From contig JAAOMT010000703.1 of assembly GCA_016748015.1 (NCBI GenBank), forward strand, positions 808,342 through 872,341: a stretch of DNA of 64,000 bases. Reading direction: 5' to 3'. Position 1 is the stretch's first letter, and each line of letters starts with the position of its first letter. The position numbers and the translations under genes are program-made. Positions 18,701 through 29,178 of this stretch are shown one piece after another. The notes beneath the pieces were generated by a model that worked only from the letters and a program-made list of their open reading frames with translations, searched no databases and had not been told where the DNA came from. Source of the stretch: Geosiphon pyriformis. Its lineage: Eukaryota; Glomeromycota; Glomeromycetes; Archaeosporales; Geosiphonaceae.

Positions 18701-18910
18701 TTACGGGTTACCGGGGAAAGCGACTTTGGTGATATCACAACTATTGGAACCCCTGAAGAGCGCATGTCTCTTGACCGAGAAGTTTCGGCTTTAGAAGAAA
18801 AAATAAAAGATGTTGAAGCTATGGAAAACAGATTGGCCGAAATCAATCGTGAGCTTCAGTTAGGCATATCCAATGAAGATACGAGAATTCGTAAACGAGG
18901 ACTAGTATGA
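15769..18910 (+). CDS. Peroxisomal ABCD-family (PXA/ALDP-type) half-transporter
   Basis: Ten exons: 15769-16326, 16413-16496, 16621-16757, 16828-17385, 17453-17859, 17931-18015, 18112-18280, 18375-18429, 18499-18564, 18648-18910; all introns GT-AG, phases consistent, about 793 residues. The N-terminus has a short hydrophobic segment ([12 protein letters not shown]). The membrane domain follows, with the EAA-like motif [14 protein letters not shown] characteristic of ABCD proteins. The ATPase domain has Walker [11 protein letters not shown]-loop IPQRPYL, signature FSGGEKQR, Walker B FAILDECTSA (completed by splicing exons 8-9) and H-loop ISHRPAL. A coiled-coil-like tail follows. Family role: import of long-chain acyl-CoA into peroxisomes for beta-oxidation, as a homo- or heterodimer. 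In a mycorrhizal fungus, which lives largely on host lipid, this would be a relevant activity (inference). One half-transporter is seen here; a partner must lie elsewhere or it homodimerises. Confidence 0.9.
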
Positions 18911-19463
18911 TGATCAAATTATGACTATATTGGTCTCTTTGCTTTAAAAAAGGATCAATAAATAAGACCATGAAATACCAAGATAATTTAGTTAGTTCTT
19001 TGATTTTTTATAGACATTAATTTGTTTTGATTTGGGCCTACCAGCTATAAAACCTTTGAATTGCCAGATTTTGAATTAGGGCTAAATTGTACTATATGTA
19101 CTTTAAAAAAATTTATAAAATAGGTGCTTAATTTAATTACTAACATAAGCGTTTTACTACTATAGTTGAATATTTTAAACTTCTGGTCGTTCTATCCCTT
19201 ATTAACCTCTATCTAAATATATTTGAATATTCTCATTTCCAGCTGATACTTCCACAATTTTGCTATAGATGGTTCAGCTCGAAATTTGATCTTCAAAAAA
19301 TAAATATCTATAGATCGCCGGGAAGGTTCAATGATCGACATAACGCTTTTGGGTCTTCTGACCTAATTTTTGTAATATCACCCGATCGTGTACAATTATG
19401 AAAATTATTCTTTCCTACTCTGATAAGATTCTTTAATATTAGGGTACTGAAATCTCAAAAAAC
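18911..19463. other. Intergenic DNA between ABCD and HRD1 genes
   Basis: About 550 bp, AT-rich, with no open frame or repeat recognised. Both neighbours are on the plus strand, so it should contain the ABCD terminator and the HRD1 promoter. Confidence 0.4.
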
Positions 19464-22322
19464 ATGGTTCGACTTGCAGTTTATGGTGGAATAAGTAGTT
19501 TCTTGGCGATTTCAGTAGTCGCCGCTGCATTTCGGCAGCGAAGTAATTTTTATGCCGCTTGTATATACTTATCAAAATCAAGCGCTTGCATGATGGTATG
19601 TTTTGTTCCCAAAAAAAACCCTAACTTTTGCTCCACGTCCCGATTCCCGATAAACCTTTGGAACGATCCATGATCTTATAAACTAAGGCCTTCCTACCTC
19701 TCATTTTCTACTAACTTGTCCTCATTGGTAATGCTACCACTTTACTTATGGGCGTCTTTAACATAGCAACTTTTTCCATCGTAATCATAATGTGACTCCC
19801 AAATTAGATATTGATGAACATGGGTTTTTTTCTGATGATTGTGTTTGGTCAAATTTTGCAAAGTATATTTTTTGGACAATTACGAGCAGTGGAGATTGAG
19901 GCAAGCAATTTAATCTGATACTTTGTTTTTAAATTTGATTTTCTTTTAACTTTTTCTTTACACTCTGATGATCGATCAGCATTTATACGAAAGAGCTTGG
20001 TATGCTGTCACGGAAACGTGTCTTGCAATGACGATTTTCCGGGATGAATTTGATACAAGATTTTTTGTCACCTTTACAACATTATTATTTTTGAAAATAT
20101 TCCATTGGTTATGTCAAGATCGCGTGGAATTTGTGAGTGTGGAAGAAAAAAATTACTGAAAAACATATTTTTTTTCGACACGACTTTTTAAGAAACTAAT
20201 AATCTTGGACGGTTGAATTGTGACTGAAAAGATGGAGCAATCGCTTGCGGTACCCATGTCATTTCACGTCCGAATGGTGGCTCTGATGGAGATATTATGT
20301 GCCGTGGACGCTTTATTGGTTCTCCACGCGGTTGATGTAACGATGAAAAAAGGGCCGAATATGATGATCATGTTCGCATTTGAGGTGTGTTATTATAAAA
20401 TGACTGGTCAATATTTAATAAAGCCCATTTCTCTTATACCTATGAATTGTTCTTGATTATTAGTATTCCATTTTGGGGGCGACAATAATTTCTACTTTTT
20501 GCAAATATATTTTGAATGTAATCGACATGAGACGAGAAGAACCATGGGAAAATAAATCGATATATGTTTTTTATTTGGAACTTGTCACTGGTAAATATTC
20601 TGCTGCCAAATATATGATCTTTAAAAAAATGAAACTAAGCTTTATACTATAATTTGCAGATTTTTTCAAGTTAATCACCTACCTCATATTTTTTGCCATC
20701 ATCCTAATATTCTATGGACTTCCACTTCATATTATCCGGGATGTATATGTCACTCTCCGATCTTTTCTACAAAAATGTGGTGAATTTGTACGATATAGAA
20801 GAGCAACCAGAAACATGAATGAACGCTATCCGAACGCAACACCAGAGGAGCTTGAAAGATTAAGTGATAGAACATGTATTATTTGCCGGGAAGAGATGAT
20901 CGCTGCTGCAATGGCATTCGATGCTATAAACAATAATCCGCCAGAAGCAGCAGCAGGAAGACCAAATCGCAGACAGGTTAACACTGGATCCAGTGATACA
21001 CCAAAAAAGCTGCCATGTGGTCATATTTTCCATTTTCATTGCCTAAGGAGTTGGTTGGAAAGACAACAAAGTTGCCCTACATGGTATCGACTTTAAATTT
21101 TATTCTTTATTGACCTCTCTGAAATATTCTTTGCCCAAGTTTCCATAATTCTCATTATTACTCACTCTCTTATTGTTTTAGTCGCAGACCTGTATTATCA
21201 GAAAGTAAGTTCTTTTTAAGTTCATCTGATGTTGAGTTCATAGAAATTTTTATTTAATTCATTTCGTATTGACTTTGTCCGCAAAGCTCAACCACAACAA
21301 CAAGCAGCGCGGCCTATACCAATTCCAAGAAATGGACCACAGCAAGCACCAGCACCACCACCTCCAATGCATGGCATGCCTCTTTTGGCTAATCCATTTC
21401 AAGGCTATATAGGTAATCCTATGCCAGGTTTAATGATGTTTCCACCACCTCCAATGCAAGTGCCTTGGATGGGTGCTCCCATTCCAATACCGAATGCAAA
21501 TGATCGCAATGGGAATCTCCAGCCAAATGGTGATCATGCACCTGATTCATCAGCTCCACAACAGATTTCAACAAATATTGGTGAACCGCCAACCACCGAT
21601 GTATGTATCCACCTTTCCCAAAATTAGTCACATATCAATGATATTTACTTATATATTACATTCATCAGCAGGTCGAGGCCTCGACTTCATCATCACAGTC
21701 TCAGTCTAGTAATAGCACACGCCAGCAGCCCTCGATAGCTTTGCCGAGTTTGACTTCGACGAGAGACACCTCAAACTCGTCCTCAACATTAACACAGCCC
21801 CAAATTTCATTATCCTCCAATTTTCCTCCCTCAACCCAATCACCACCACCTGTTCAAAATGCTCCACCTTTTCACCAATATCACTCACAGTATACGTTGG
21901 ATGGCTTAATTCCTTTAATTTCTTTGCCTCCTTTCAGAAATCCTGGATTGGGAGATTTTACAACCGGGGACTCGTCAATATCTTTGACCTCTTTAAATAA
22001 TTTATCTGAAGAGCAAATTCGCATGTTGCAATCCAACACCCGGGAAGCACTCGTAGAAAGATTGAGAATTCTTCAGAGTGCTTCTGGACAAATATTTGAC
22101 ATTATCACTTTGTTAACACAAACACTAAGCGCTTTGCCCCAAGTTCCCCAAGAAAACCAATCACCACACGGTAACTTGGAAACTGAAATTTCATCGGTCA
22201 ACAATAACTCAGGCCAAGCCTCAAGCCTCGAAAAAGACAAAAAAGGAAAAGGAAAAAGTGTTACCATATCAGATGAAGATTTTACAAATCTAGATCACTC
22301 CGAGACAGATCCACCGGAGTGA
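19464..22322 (+). CDS. HRD1: HRD1-type ER membrane E3 ubiquitin ligase (synoviolin)
   Basis: Nine exons: 19464-19595, 19808-19900, 19980-20132, 20232-20384, 20464-20590, 20660-21083, 21182-21204, 21287-21600, 21672-22322; about 689 residues. Intron 2 (19901-19979) needs a GC donor (GAG|GCAAGC), because the protein must join ...FGQLRAVEIE to HLYERAWYAVTETCLAMT. Exon 7 is only 23 nt. The last intron ends in a CAGCAG tandem acceptor, so exon 9 may start at 21669 or 21672. The N-terminal half has several hydrophobic segments typical of the HRD1 membrane domain. The RING-H2 finger is CIICREEM...LPCGHIFHFHC...CPTC, its last cysteine codon built across the exon 6/7 junction; loop 1 is longer than in animals. 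The rest is Pro/Gln/Ser-rich and probably disordered, with one helical block (SEEQIRMLQSNTREALVERL). Role: ubiquitination of misfolded proteins in ER-associated degradation. Convergent with the NDUFS5-like gene. Confidence 0.9.
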
Positions 22323-22580
22323 AAAAAAATTCCAAGCTCGAATAAACTATGCCTGCTACATATGGCGTGGATCAGAAATTCTGTATATTTAGGCATTAAC
22401 TAAAGACCCTGCAATAATAACTGTAGATAGAATATCCCTGATACATAATACTAAGAAAAAGGGGAGTAATACCATCTGGATTCATAATCGAGAGCGTAAC
22501 TGGCTTCTCCATGCAAGGGATATTTTGATCCACGAAATAAGTGATTTCCCAATTAAACAATAATCAAGCAAGTTTGAATT

Positions 22581-23108
22581 TCATGAAGTTTTGGCTTCTC
22601 TCTCGCCATTTTCTGTACTCTCTATAATACCCAGCCTAAAAACATTACTTTTAGCGGCGGAGTCTGCTGCTCGACGCGATTTGGCTTCTTCTTCTTTCCT
22701 CAATTTCTGCTGTCTCTCTTCCTCCGCCCTGATTTTTCGAGCACGAGCGAGCTAGCGAGAAAGTTTTAACGTCTGAGACACGGAAAGTTACAAAGCTGTC
22801 GACCCTTTTCGAACAAGAACTTTATTGAATAGCAAAAACTTTGAAATAGATTAAAAAAATACCTCTTTCGTATGGTGTAAACACTCAAAATAGTCATCTC
22901 TTTGTAGAAGACATTCTTCGGGAAAGTCAGCCATAGCGTAACATTTTTTGAATTCTAGCCAAAGGGTGTAACATCGGGTAGGACCACCACCAATAATCCC
23001 CCAACCTGAAGCCACTTTTGAACCATAACAAGATATTGGTGTTTAAAGTTAAGAGCCCGTCTTTTGATTCGAAAACATGGAAGAGTTAGTATAATTAGGA
23101 TACTTACT
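22581..23108 (-). CDS. NDUFS5-like twin-CX9C subunit of mitochondrial complex I
   Basis: Minus strand. Coding exons are a single base at 23108 (the A of the start codon), 23014-22863 and 22751-22581, giving about 107 residues. The introns are GT-AG: 23107-23015 (donor GTAAGTA) and 22862-22752. Splicing joins A to TG and creates ATG followed by ASGWGIIGGGPTRC, the start expected for fungal homologues. No in-frame ATG was found inside exon 2 before the conserved block. The protein has two CX9C pairs (C-YTLWLEFKK-C and C-LLQRDDYFE-C), then HHTKE and a long charged Arg/Glu/Lys helix. Twin CX9C proteins are usually imported into the intermembrane space through MIA40; NDUFS5 is an accessory complex I subunit. 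The gene is too short and too spliced to appear as one open frame. Divergent from the kinase gene, convergent with HRD1. Confidence 0.82.
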
Positions 23109-23261
23109 TATGTTTGTTATAAAAGATGAGAAAAGTTGAAACCCAGTTATCGGTTAATTTTGTGGTATTGATATATTTGATAAGATAATGAATATTTGAA
23201 TGTGATCTATCGTATTTAAAAAGCTTTTATCACTATTATTGTAAACTCGAGAACATCGGAA
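23109..23261. promoter_or_regulatory. Probable shared divergent promoter (NDUFS5-like / kinase)
   Basis: Only about 150 bp separate the first coding base of the minus-strand complex I gene from the first ATG of the plus-strand kinase. Part of this must be 5' leader for both. No clear TATA box was identified, and the exact transcription starts are not visible from sequence. Confidence 0.4.
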
Positions 23262-24894
23262 ATGACCTCGTTTGTTACTACAATGCGTGATACCCTTTAT
23301 GGGGTCACCTCTTGCTGTTTTCCCAATCCAACTCTTTTCATTAATCGTCACACTTTCAAAGTGATCAAATTACTGGGTGAAGGGTGAATTTCCCGCATAA
23401 GATCCCTATTTTCAACTACTCAAACTCACGCATATTTATATAAAAATTTAAATAACCTTCATTCTTGTTTTATTAGAGGTTTCTCCTTCGTATACCTAGT
23501 GAAGGACGTGAGCACAGGTCGCTTATATGCCTTGAAAAAAATTAGATGTTCAATTGAGAGTGGAGCTGTCAAGGATGCGATGAAAGAAGTGGAAATGTAT
23601 CGATTATTTCAGCATGAGAACATAATCCAAGTTATTGTAAGTATGGCGACTACTTTTCATTTTGATCATATTAAGCTTGAAAAAGTTTTTAATCTGACCG
23701 AATCCAATTTGACCCAAAAGGATACTTGTGTTGTGCAAGATCGGGATAGCGGGAAAATAGTGTATATCTTTTTGCCATATTATAAGGTAGAGTTGAGGAA
23801 TTTTCTTGAATTGATATTATTGCTTTTTAGCGTTTCTAACAGAAACAATTTTGAATAAAATACCTAAATGTGAATAGCGTGGTAATTTACAAGATGCCAT
23901 TAACGATCATCTCTTAAACCACACTCATTTCAACGAAAAAGAAATGCTCGAAATATTTCGTCAGATTTGTTATGGGGTCAGGGCACTTCATACCTATCAA
24001 TTACCAACTGTACCAAAACGATCCGATATTCACTCTACCACAATAGATCCAGCATTGTCCCAATCAGATAACGGAGTCAATATTGTGCCTTATGCACATC
24101 GTGATATTAAACCTGGGTACGATGGCAGTTGTTTATATCAATGAACTTATTTTTTCAATATTTATTAATTGATAATCAAACAAATCTTTTCAATTATTAT
24201 CAGCAATATTTTAATTTCAGATGACGGGAAGACTCCGATACTAATGGACTTCGGGTCATTGGTTCGCGCACGTATTAAGATTAATAATCGTGCCGAGGCG
24301 TTAACGCAACAAGATTTAGCAGCGACCCATTCGACAATGCCTTATCGTGCACCAGAATTGTTTGATGTTAAGACGAATACTGAGCTAAATGAAAAAGTTG
24401 ACATTTGGGTACGCCCAAAAACTTTGTTTTACTGTAAATTAAAATATTTTGTTTCCGCTATCTGAATTTTATTTGAACATTTTTTTAGTCATTGGGCTGC
24501 ACGCTTTACGCAATGGCTTATGGGAAGTCGCCCTTCGAAACGAGTATTACTGAACAAGGCGGATCAATGACCCTGGCTGTACTCAACGCCCAATTTCGGT
24601 TTCCAGAAGCTGAACAAGAAATGTATGTCAATTTAGAATAATCTGTAAATACTTTTCACAACTGTTTTTTATATCAACTTTTAAACTTTGGGAACAGATA
24701 TTCTTCCGAATTTCGAGACCTCATTAATTTTATGTTGGTCGCTGATCCGAAAAATCGGCCCGATATTCATCAGGCAAATATCAAATTTTTCTTCATATGG
24801 AAATACTTTATAAATATTTATTGCTAAAACATTCTCACATTTTTAGGTTATTGCAAAGACAGCAGATCGATTGTTAGAAGATGTCGAAACATGA
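23262..24894 (+). CDS. STK16/ENV7-type serine/threonine kinase (NAK family)
   Basis: Eight exons: 23262-23383, 23477-23636, 23721-23786, 23878-24116, 24204-24408, 24489-24622, 24698-24773, 24847-24894; about 349 residues. Intron 7 (24774-24846) has a GC donor (CAG|GCAAAT...TAG); if retained, the protein would end about 18 codons later with an unrelated tail. The short Cys-containing N-terminus (SCCFPNPTLFIN) resembles the acylated N-terminus of STK16 and ENV7. Kinase motifs: glycine loop GEGGFSFVYLV (built across intron 1), ALKKI lysine, HRDIKPGN catalytic loop (split by intron 4), DFG in MDFGS, YRAPEL, then GCTLYAMAYGKSPFE. The block DTCVVQDRDSGKIVYIFLPYY is typical of this kinase family. 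The family acts at Golgi or vacuole membranes in trafficking and membrane fusion. The first ATG (23262) was chosen; 23283 is an alternative in the same frame. Confidence 0.88.
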
Positions 24895-26479
24895 AAAGTT
24901 TAATATAATATATTAGATTTGGATGATTCTATCTAATCCTCGAACAGTTCTCAATAACTTAATTTCCGAAAATATGATATTATTTTCTTTCCCTTGTATT
25001 CTTTTGTACATCATACACATACCTCAACCCCTTTTTGTAATAATATTTCGAAATTTTGGCATGTGAAGTTTGATTTCATAGAAGTGTTTTCGAATATAAA
25101 AATTTCTGATTTTACTCGAGTCATATATCAGATATAAATTTATATGTTGGCCATTTTTTTCATTTTATTTTTAAAACTCTTGTTTTTTTTCATTTCTAAA
25201 CCTTTTGTTTTATCTTTGTTTTGGAATGATAAAAGCATTTTGTATAAAAAGTAGTATGTGATTTGACATCAAATTTCAAATACAGAATTTAAATTGTAAA
25301 AAAAATAATTTGTTGATTATAATTTGATTTTCATAAATGCCAAATATATTTAAATTTATTTTTATGATTTTTTTTATAAATACAAATTACATAATTAAAT
25401 ATATATTTTATTTTTATTTTTATTGCTTTAACAAAGTGTAGCCCAATTGCTAACTGTAAAATAAATTACAAAGATCTTAAAAAGCTATATTATTAATTAT
25501 TAATAATATTTAAATTTTAAATTTTTGTTATTTAATATTAAAATTATTCTTATAATTTTTAAAACTAATATAATTAAATACATAAGTTAAGCTTTAATTA
25601 TTTAAATCTTAAATAAAAGTTTTATACCAAAAATTAAAATAAATTTATTTAAAAAATATGTTTTTAAAAAACTTAAAAGTTATAATATTTAAAATATATA
25701 TTTAACAAAATATAATACATTTAAAAAATTTATAATTATTTTTATTTAAATATAATAACTAAATTTAATTTAATTATAATTTATAACTATATAATAAAAA
25801 ATATTATGTAGTAAAAACAGCTTAAAAAATTTTTTTAATTACAAAAACATAATAAAAATACTTATTTACTTTTTTTTCTATTTTATTTATTTTATAATCT
25901 ATTTTTTTTAATATATTTTTGTTTAAAAAACTAAATTTAATATGAGTTTTTGCTATTGGTTTAACCAAAAAATAATATAATATAAAAATTTATTTTAATA
26001 TTAAAAAAAATAATATTATTTTTGATTTTTATAATATTAAATTTACAATAAATATGTTTATAAAAAATATATTTAAAACCATATTATATTGTTTAATTTA
26101 TTATATTTTACATATGGTATCTGGTTTTATGAATAAAAATATGGCTAATTTATACTTATACTTTATAAAAACTTTGTATCATCATTTACCAATTGTTGTT
26201 TAAAAGTACTTATATGATAAAAAGTATTCTAATATGTTGTATTTATATTATAAGAAGATTAAACTTCTTAATTATTTTTTTACATGCATAATGAACTCTA
26301 GTATTTGCAAAGAACTATTTAATTCTTGTTTTGTCTAATAGAATTTTATATTAAATTTAAGTTTATTATCATTTTGTATTTTATAATTGTTTTTAATATA
26401 TATATCTGACAATATTATATAATTGTATTGTGTAAAAACTTTGTGTTTAAGAAATGATATTTCTGTTTTTGGCTGTACT
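24895..26479. other. AT-rich DNA at the gene-to-repeat boundary
   Basis: After the kinase stop, base composition falls quickly to long runs of A and T with no open frame above noise. I see no recognisable gene. It may be fully eroded transposon sequence, since the next recognisable object is a degraded LINE tail. Confidence 0.5.
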
Positions 26480-26890
26480 AAAACTACTAACAAGAAAGTT
26501 ATCAAGTTGGTGTGAAGCTTGAAAATGGTTTATTAGATTAATATATGTTTAGTAAGAATTAAGTATAGAATATTTATGGAAAAGAGAAGTTTAATTGCAT
26601 ATAATAATTTTGTAATTTCTAATATTCATGGTTTTTTGTCTTTGTTTTCTGTTGGTATTGTTAGATTGTTTGAAATCATAAAAACACATGGTATTAGTTT
26701 TGGTTCTTATAAGCTTTGCAGTTTTTTCTGATACTAATTATGTAGTTTTTGTTAAGATAAATTTATAGTATTGCTCTAATTGGCCTGAGTAACTAATTAT
26801 ATATAGAAAATACATGATTTATATCTAATTTAAATTACTTAGTTTAATGTATTGTGCTAAGTAGTATTTGAGTCTTACTCATAAAATATA
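26480..26890 (+). mobile_element. Heavily decayed 3' end of a LINE, third copy
   Basis: About 26540-26780 can be matched, with many stops and frame changes, to the C-terminal coding end of the LINE copies at 44.4-44.6 kb and 46.1-46.3 kb (an IFMEKR-like block, then ...GISFGSYKLCSFF). About 26775-26890 matches their 3' leader: the element consensus TTGGCCTGAGTGGCTGGTCA appears here with several G-to-A and C-to-T differences. No terminal A-rich tail can be recognised with confidence. This is the oldest-looking of three copies in the window. Confidence 0.6.
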
Positions 26891-27859
26891 TATATATATT
26901 TTTTGGTTTTTTTAATATAAATTTTTAAATTATATAATTAATAATATTTTTGATAAGATTACAAACAGTATTTCTCTTAAAAAAAATTTTATTTTACTAA
27001 ATAATTTGTTTAAGATCTTTAATAAATTGTAAAAACATAACAATTTATTTTTATATAATTTGTTTTTAAGACTTTTTAATTTTAAGAATATTCTAATTTA
27101 AATTTCTATTTTTTTAGTTAGTTTATTATTAAAAATGTTTTAAAAAAAAGAAAAAACCTATAATTAATTTTGTAAAACATATGTAAAATTTATAATTTTG
27201 TTAGTTAAATCTACTTAAAAAAAAATTTAAAATAATAAAAATATATAAAAATTGTAAAGTTTTTTAAGTATATTTATTATGATAAAAAAATAAGATTATA
27301 ACTAATTTTAGTTTTATTAATAATTATTATATTTATAATAATTTAAATCAAGAAAAAAAATTTTTACTATTGTTTTAACACATATTTTTAATTTATTTTT
27401 ATGCAAAGTTAAGAAAAAAACTTATATTTTTAATTATAAAATTAATACAAAGTTTATTTAAAACAATAGTTTTATATTATATTTTGTAATTAAAGTTTTT
27501 TTTAATATTATTATTTAAATAAAATATAATTAATCTATTTTAAATATAATTAATTAATTTTTTTAAATTAATAATATTGTTATAAACATAGATAAAATTG
27601 TTGTAATTTTGATGTTAATTTTTTTAATAATTTTGTTTTTAAGAAAATTATTTTAAATATAATTGGTTATAATTATTTTATATTTAATAATTATTTATAA
27701 AACTCAAATAGTTTTATTAATAAACAATTATATAATAAATAAAAATATTAATTAGAAAAAATTTAAAAGCAAAAGCTAAATTATTTAGAAAGTTTTTTAT
27801 TAAAATTATCTATTATTATATAATATAAAATTTTTTATTTAAGTTTAATCAAAAAATAA
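26891..27859. other. AT-rich DNA without recognisable content
   Basis: Nearly pure A/T, with no open frame, repeat unit or domain that I can support. It separates the decayed LINE tail from the 5' end of the next LINE. Confidence 0.5.
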
Positions 27860-27940
27860 AGTTTTCTTTCTCTCCTTCATTCAAAATCCCCAAAAAAGAG
27901 TCAATAAGTTTTTTTTCTGAAAGAAGTTTTTTACAATTCA

Positions 27941-28280
27941 GTATGACAAATCTAAATTTTTTTTGCTTGATTATGAGACCACTGTTGACTGTAATATTGC
28001 TGTGATAAAGAAGTCTGTCAAAGGCTTTGGTCTTGTTACTGTTGAAAAGAGTATTGAAAAAGATGTTGCTTCTAGAAAAAAAAGGAAGGATGGTGTTTTA
28101 GAAGATAGTGCTGCTAGTGAACTGGTCTTGTCTGAAAAAGCTGTTGGGGGTTCTTGGGAGTCTGAAGCTAGTAATACTACTGAATCTGATAGTATTAATA
28201 TGGAAAAAGAGTGCTTGGTAGAGAAAACCAGTGTGGATTATAGTAAAAAGAACTTGTTTGTGGAAAGTGATTCTAATTAA
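27941..28280 (+). pseudogene. LINE ORF1, 5' fragment
   Basis: An ATG at about 27941 reads into a run of eight T, and the main frame (LDYETTVDCNIAVIKKSVKG...) is one base out of phase after it, so a slip in the T-run probably broke the start. The segment is Ser/Glu/Lys-rich and ends ...FVESDSN with a TAA just before the inserted LTR. ORF1 of such elements encodes an RNA-binding nucleocapsid-like protein; the zinc knuckle is in the 3' half after the insert. Confidence 0.6.
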
Positions 28281-28296
28281 ACACCAAAGAGTCCAA

Positions 28297-29177
28297 TGTT
28301 ACTCATAGAATATAGGAAGTATATTATTATTAGCAAGTAGATATTAGCCAATTAGAAGTAGACATAGTAAATGTGGAATTCCAGAATTCCTCTCAAAAAA
28401 ATTGCAGAATTCCAGGAATTTCAGGATTTTCTGGTGAGGAATTGCAGAATTTCAGAATTTTAGGATTCCTCTCATCAGGAATTGCAGGATTCCAGGAATT
28501 CCAGGATTCTTGTCACAAGAAATTGAAGAATTGAGAAATCTCAAATATGTATATATAGCAGTAGTATTAGAAGCAAAAGAAAAAAAATTGACATCAAGAA
28601 TCCTTAGCTTAGTTACCACAATCTTCAAATAAATAATTATTCACTATATCAAATTCATTCTTTACTATCAACATGAAGTGTTGATAGTAACTGATACTTA
28701 ACCATACTAGAACAATAGCTCTTGATTACGACTATTGACAGGATACTAACTTGCAAATTGCCTTGGCTTATTTCTTATTTTCTCTTTTATTTTTTCTTTA
28801 TTTTCTTTGTTGTCTACTAACTTGATTAAAGGATTTACTTTTGGAGAACTTACGGAGGAATAAACTTGCTTAAACAATACTTACTCTTAAAGGACTTATA
28901 AAGGAACTGATGTCAGGAAACAGCACTAATATACACTTACGGAAGATATTATACCAGGAAAATCATCAATCATCAAGCTAAGCAAGCAATCAATGAAACT
29001 ATGGTTTCAGAAAACTACTAATAAACTGTTACCAGTGAATCTCTGTCCATTATACAAAAAACTCAATTGAAAAACCTTTAGATAAAATACCTTCAGATTA
29101 TTATCATCACCAATCACTTTGAGCACCAAGTTATGGGTTTGTTATTCACTCGACACCCCAAAGAATCACCTATAACA
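28297..29177 (+). repeat. Left LTR of the Gypsy element
   Basis: Aligns end to end with 37574-38453. It contains an array of GGATTCC/GGAATTCC-type motifs (about 28372-28535) directly upstream of a TATATATAG box near 28550, then a long leader. Differences from the right LTR are mostly transitions, for example C at 28304 against T at 37581. Confidence 0.9.
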
Positions 29178-29178
29178 G

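Noticed and set aside
23154-23351. Minus-strand 65-codon frame as first exon of the NDUFS5-like gene
   Set aside because: It is antisense to the conserved first exon of the kinase (NPTLFINRHTFKVIKLLGEG), and the NDUFS5-like start is explained by the split ATG.
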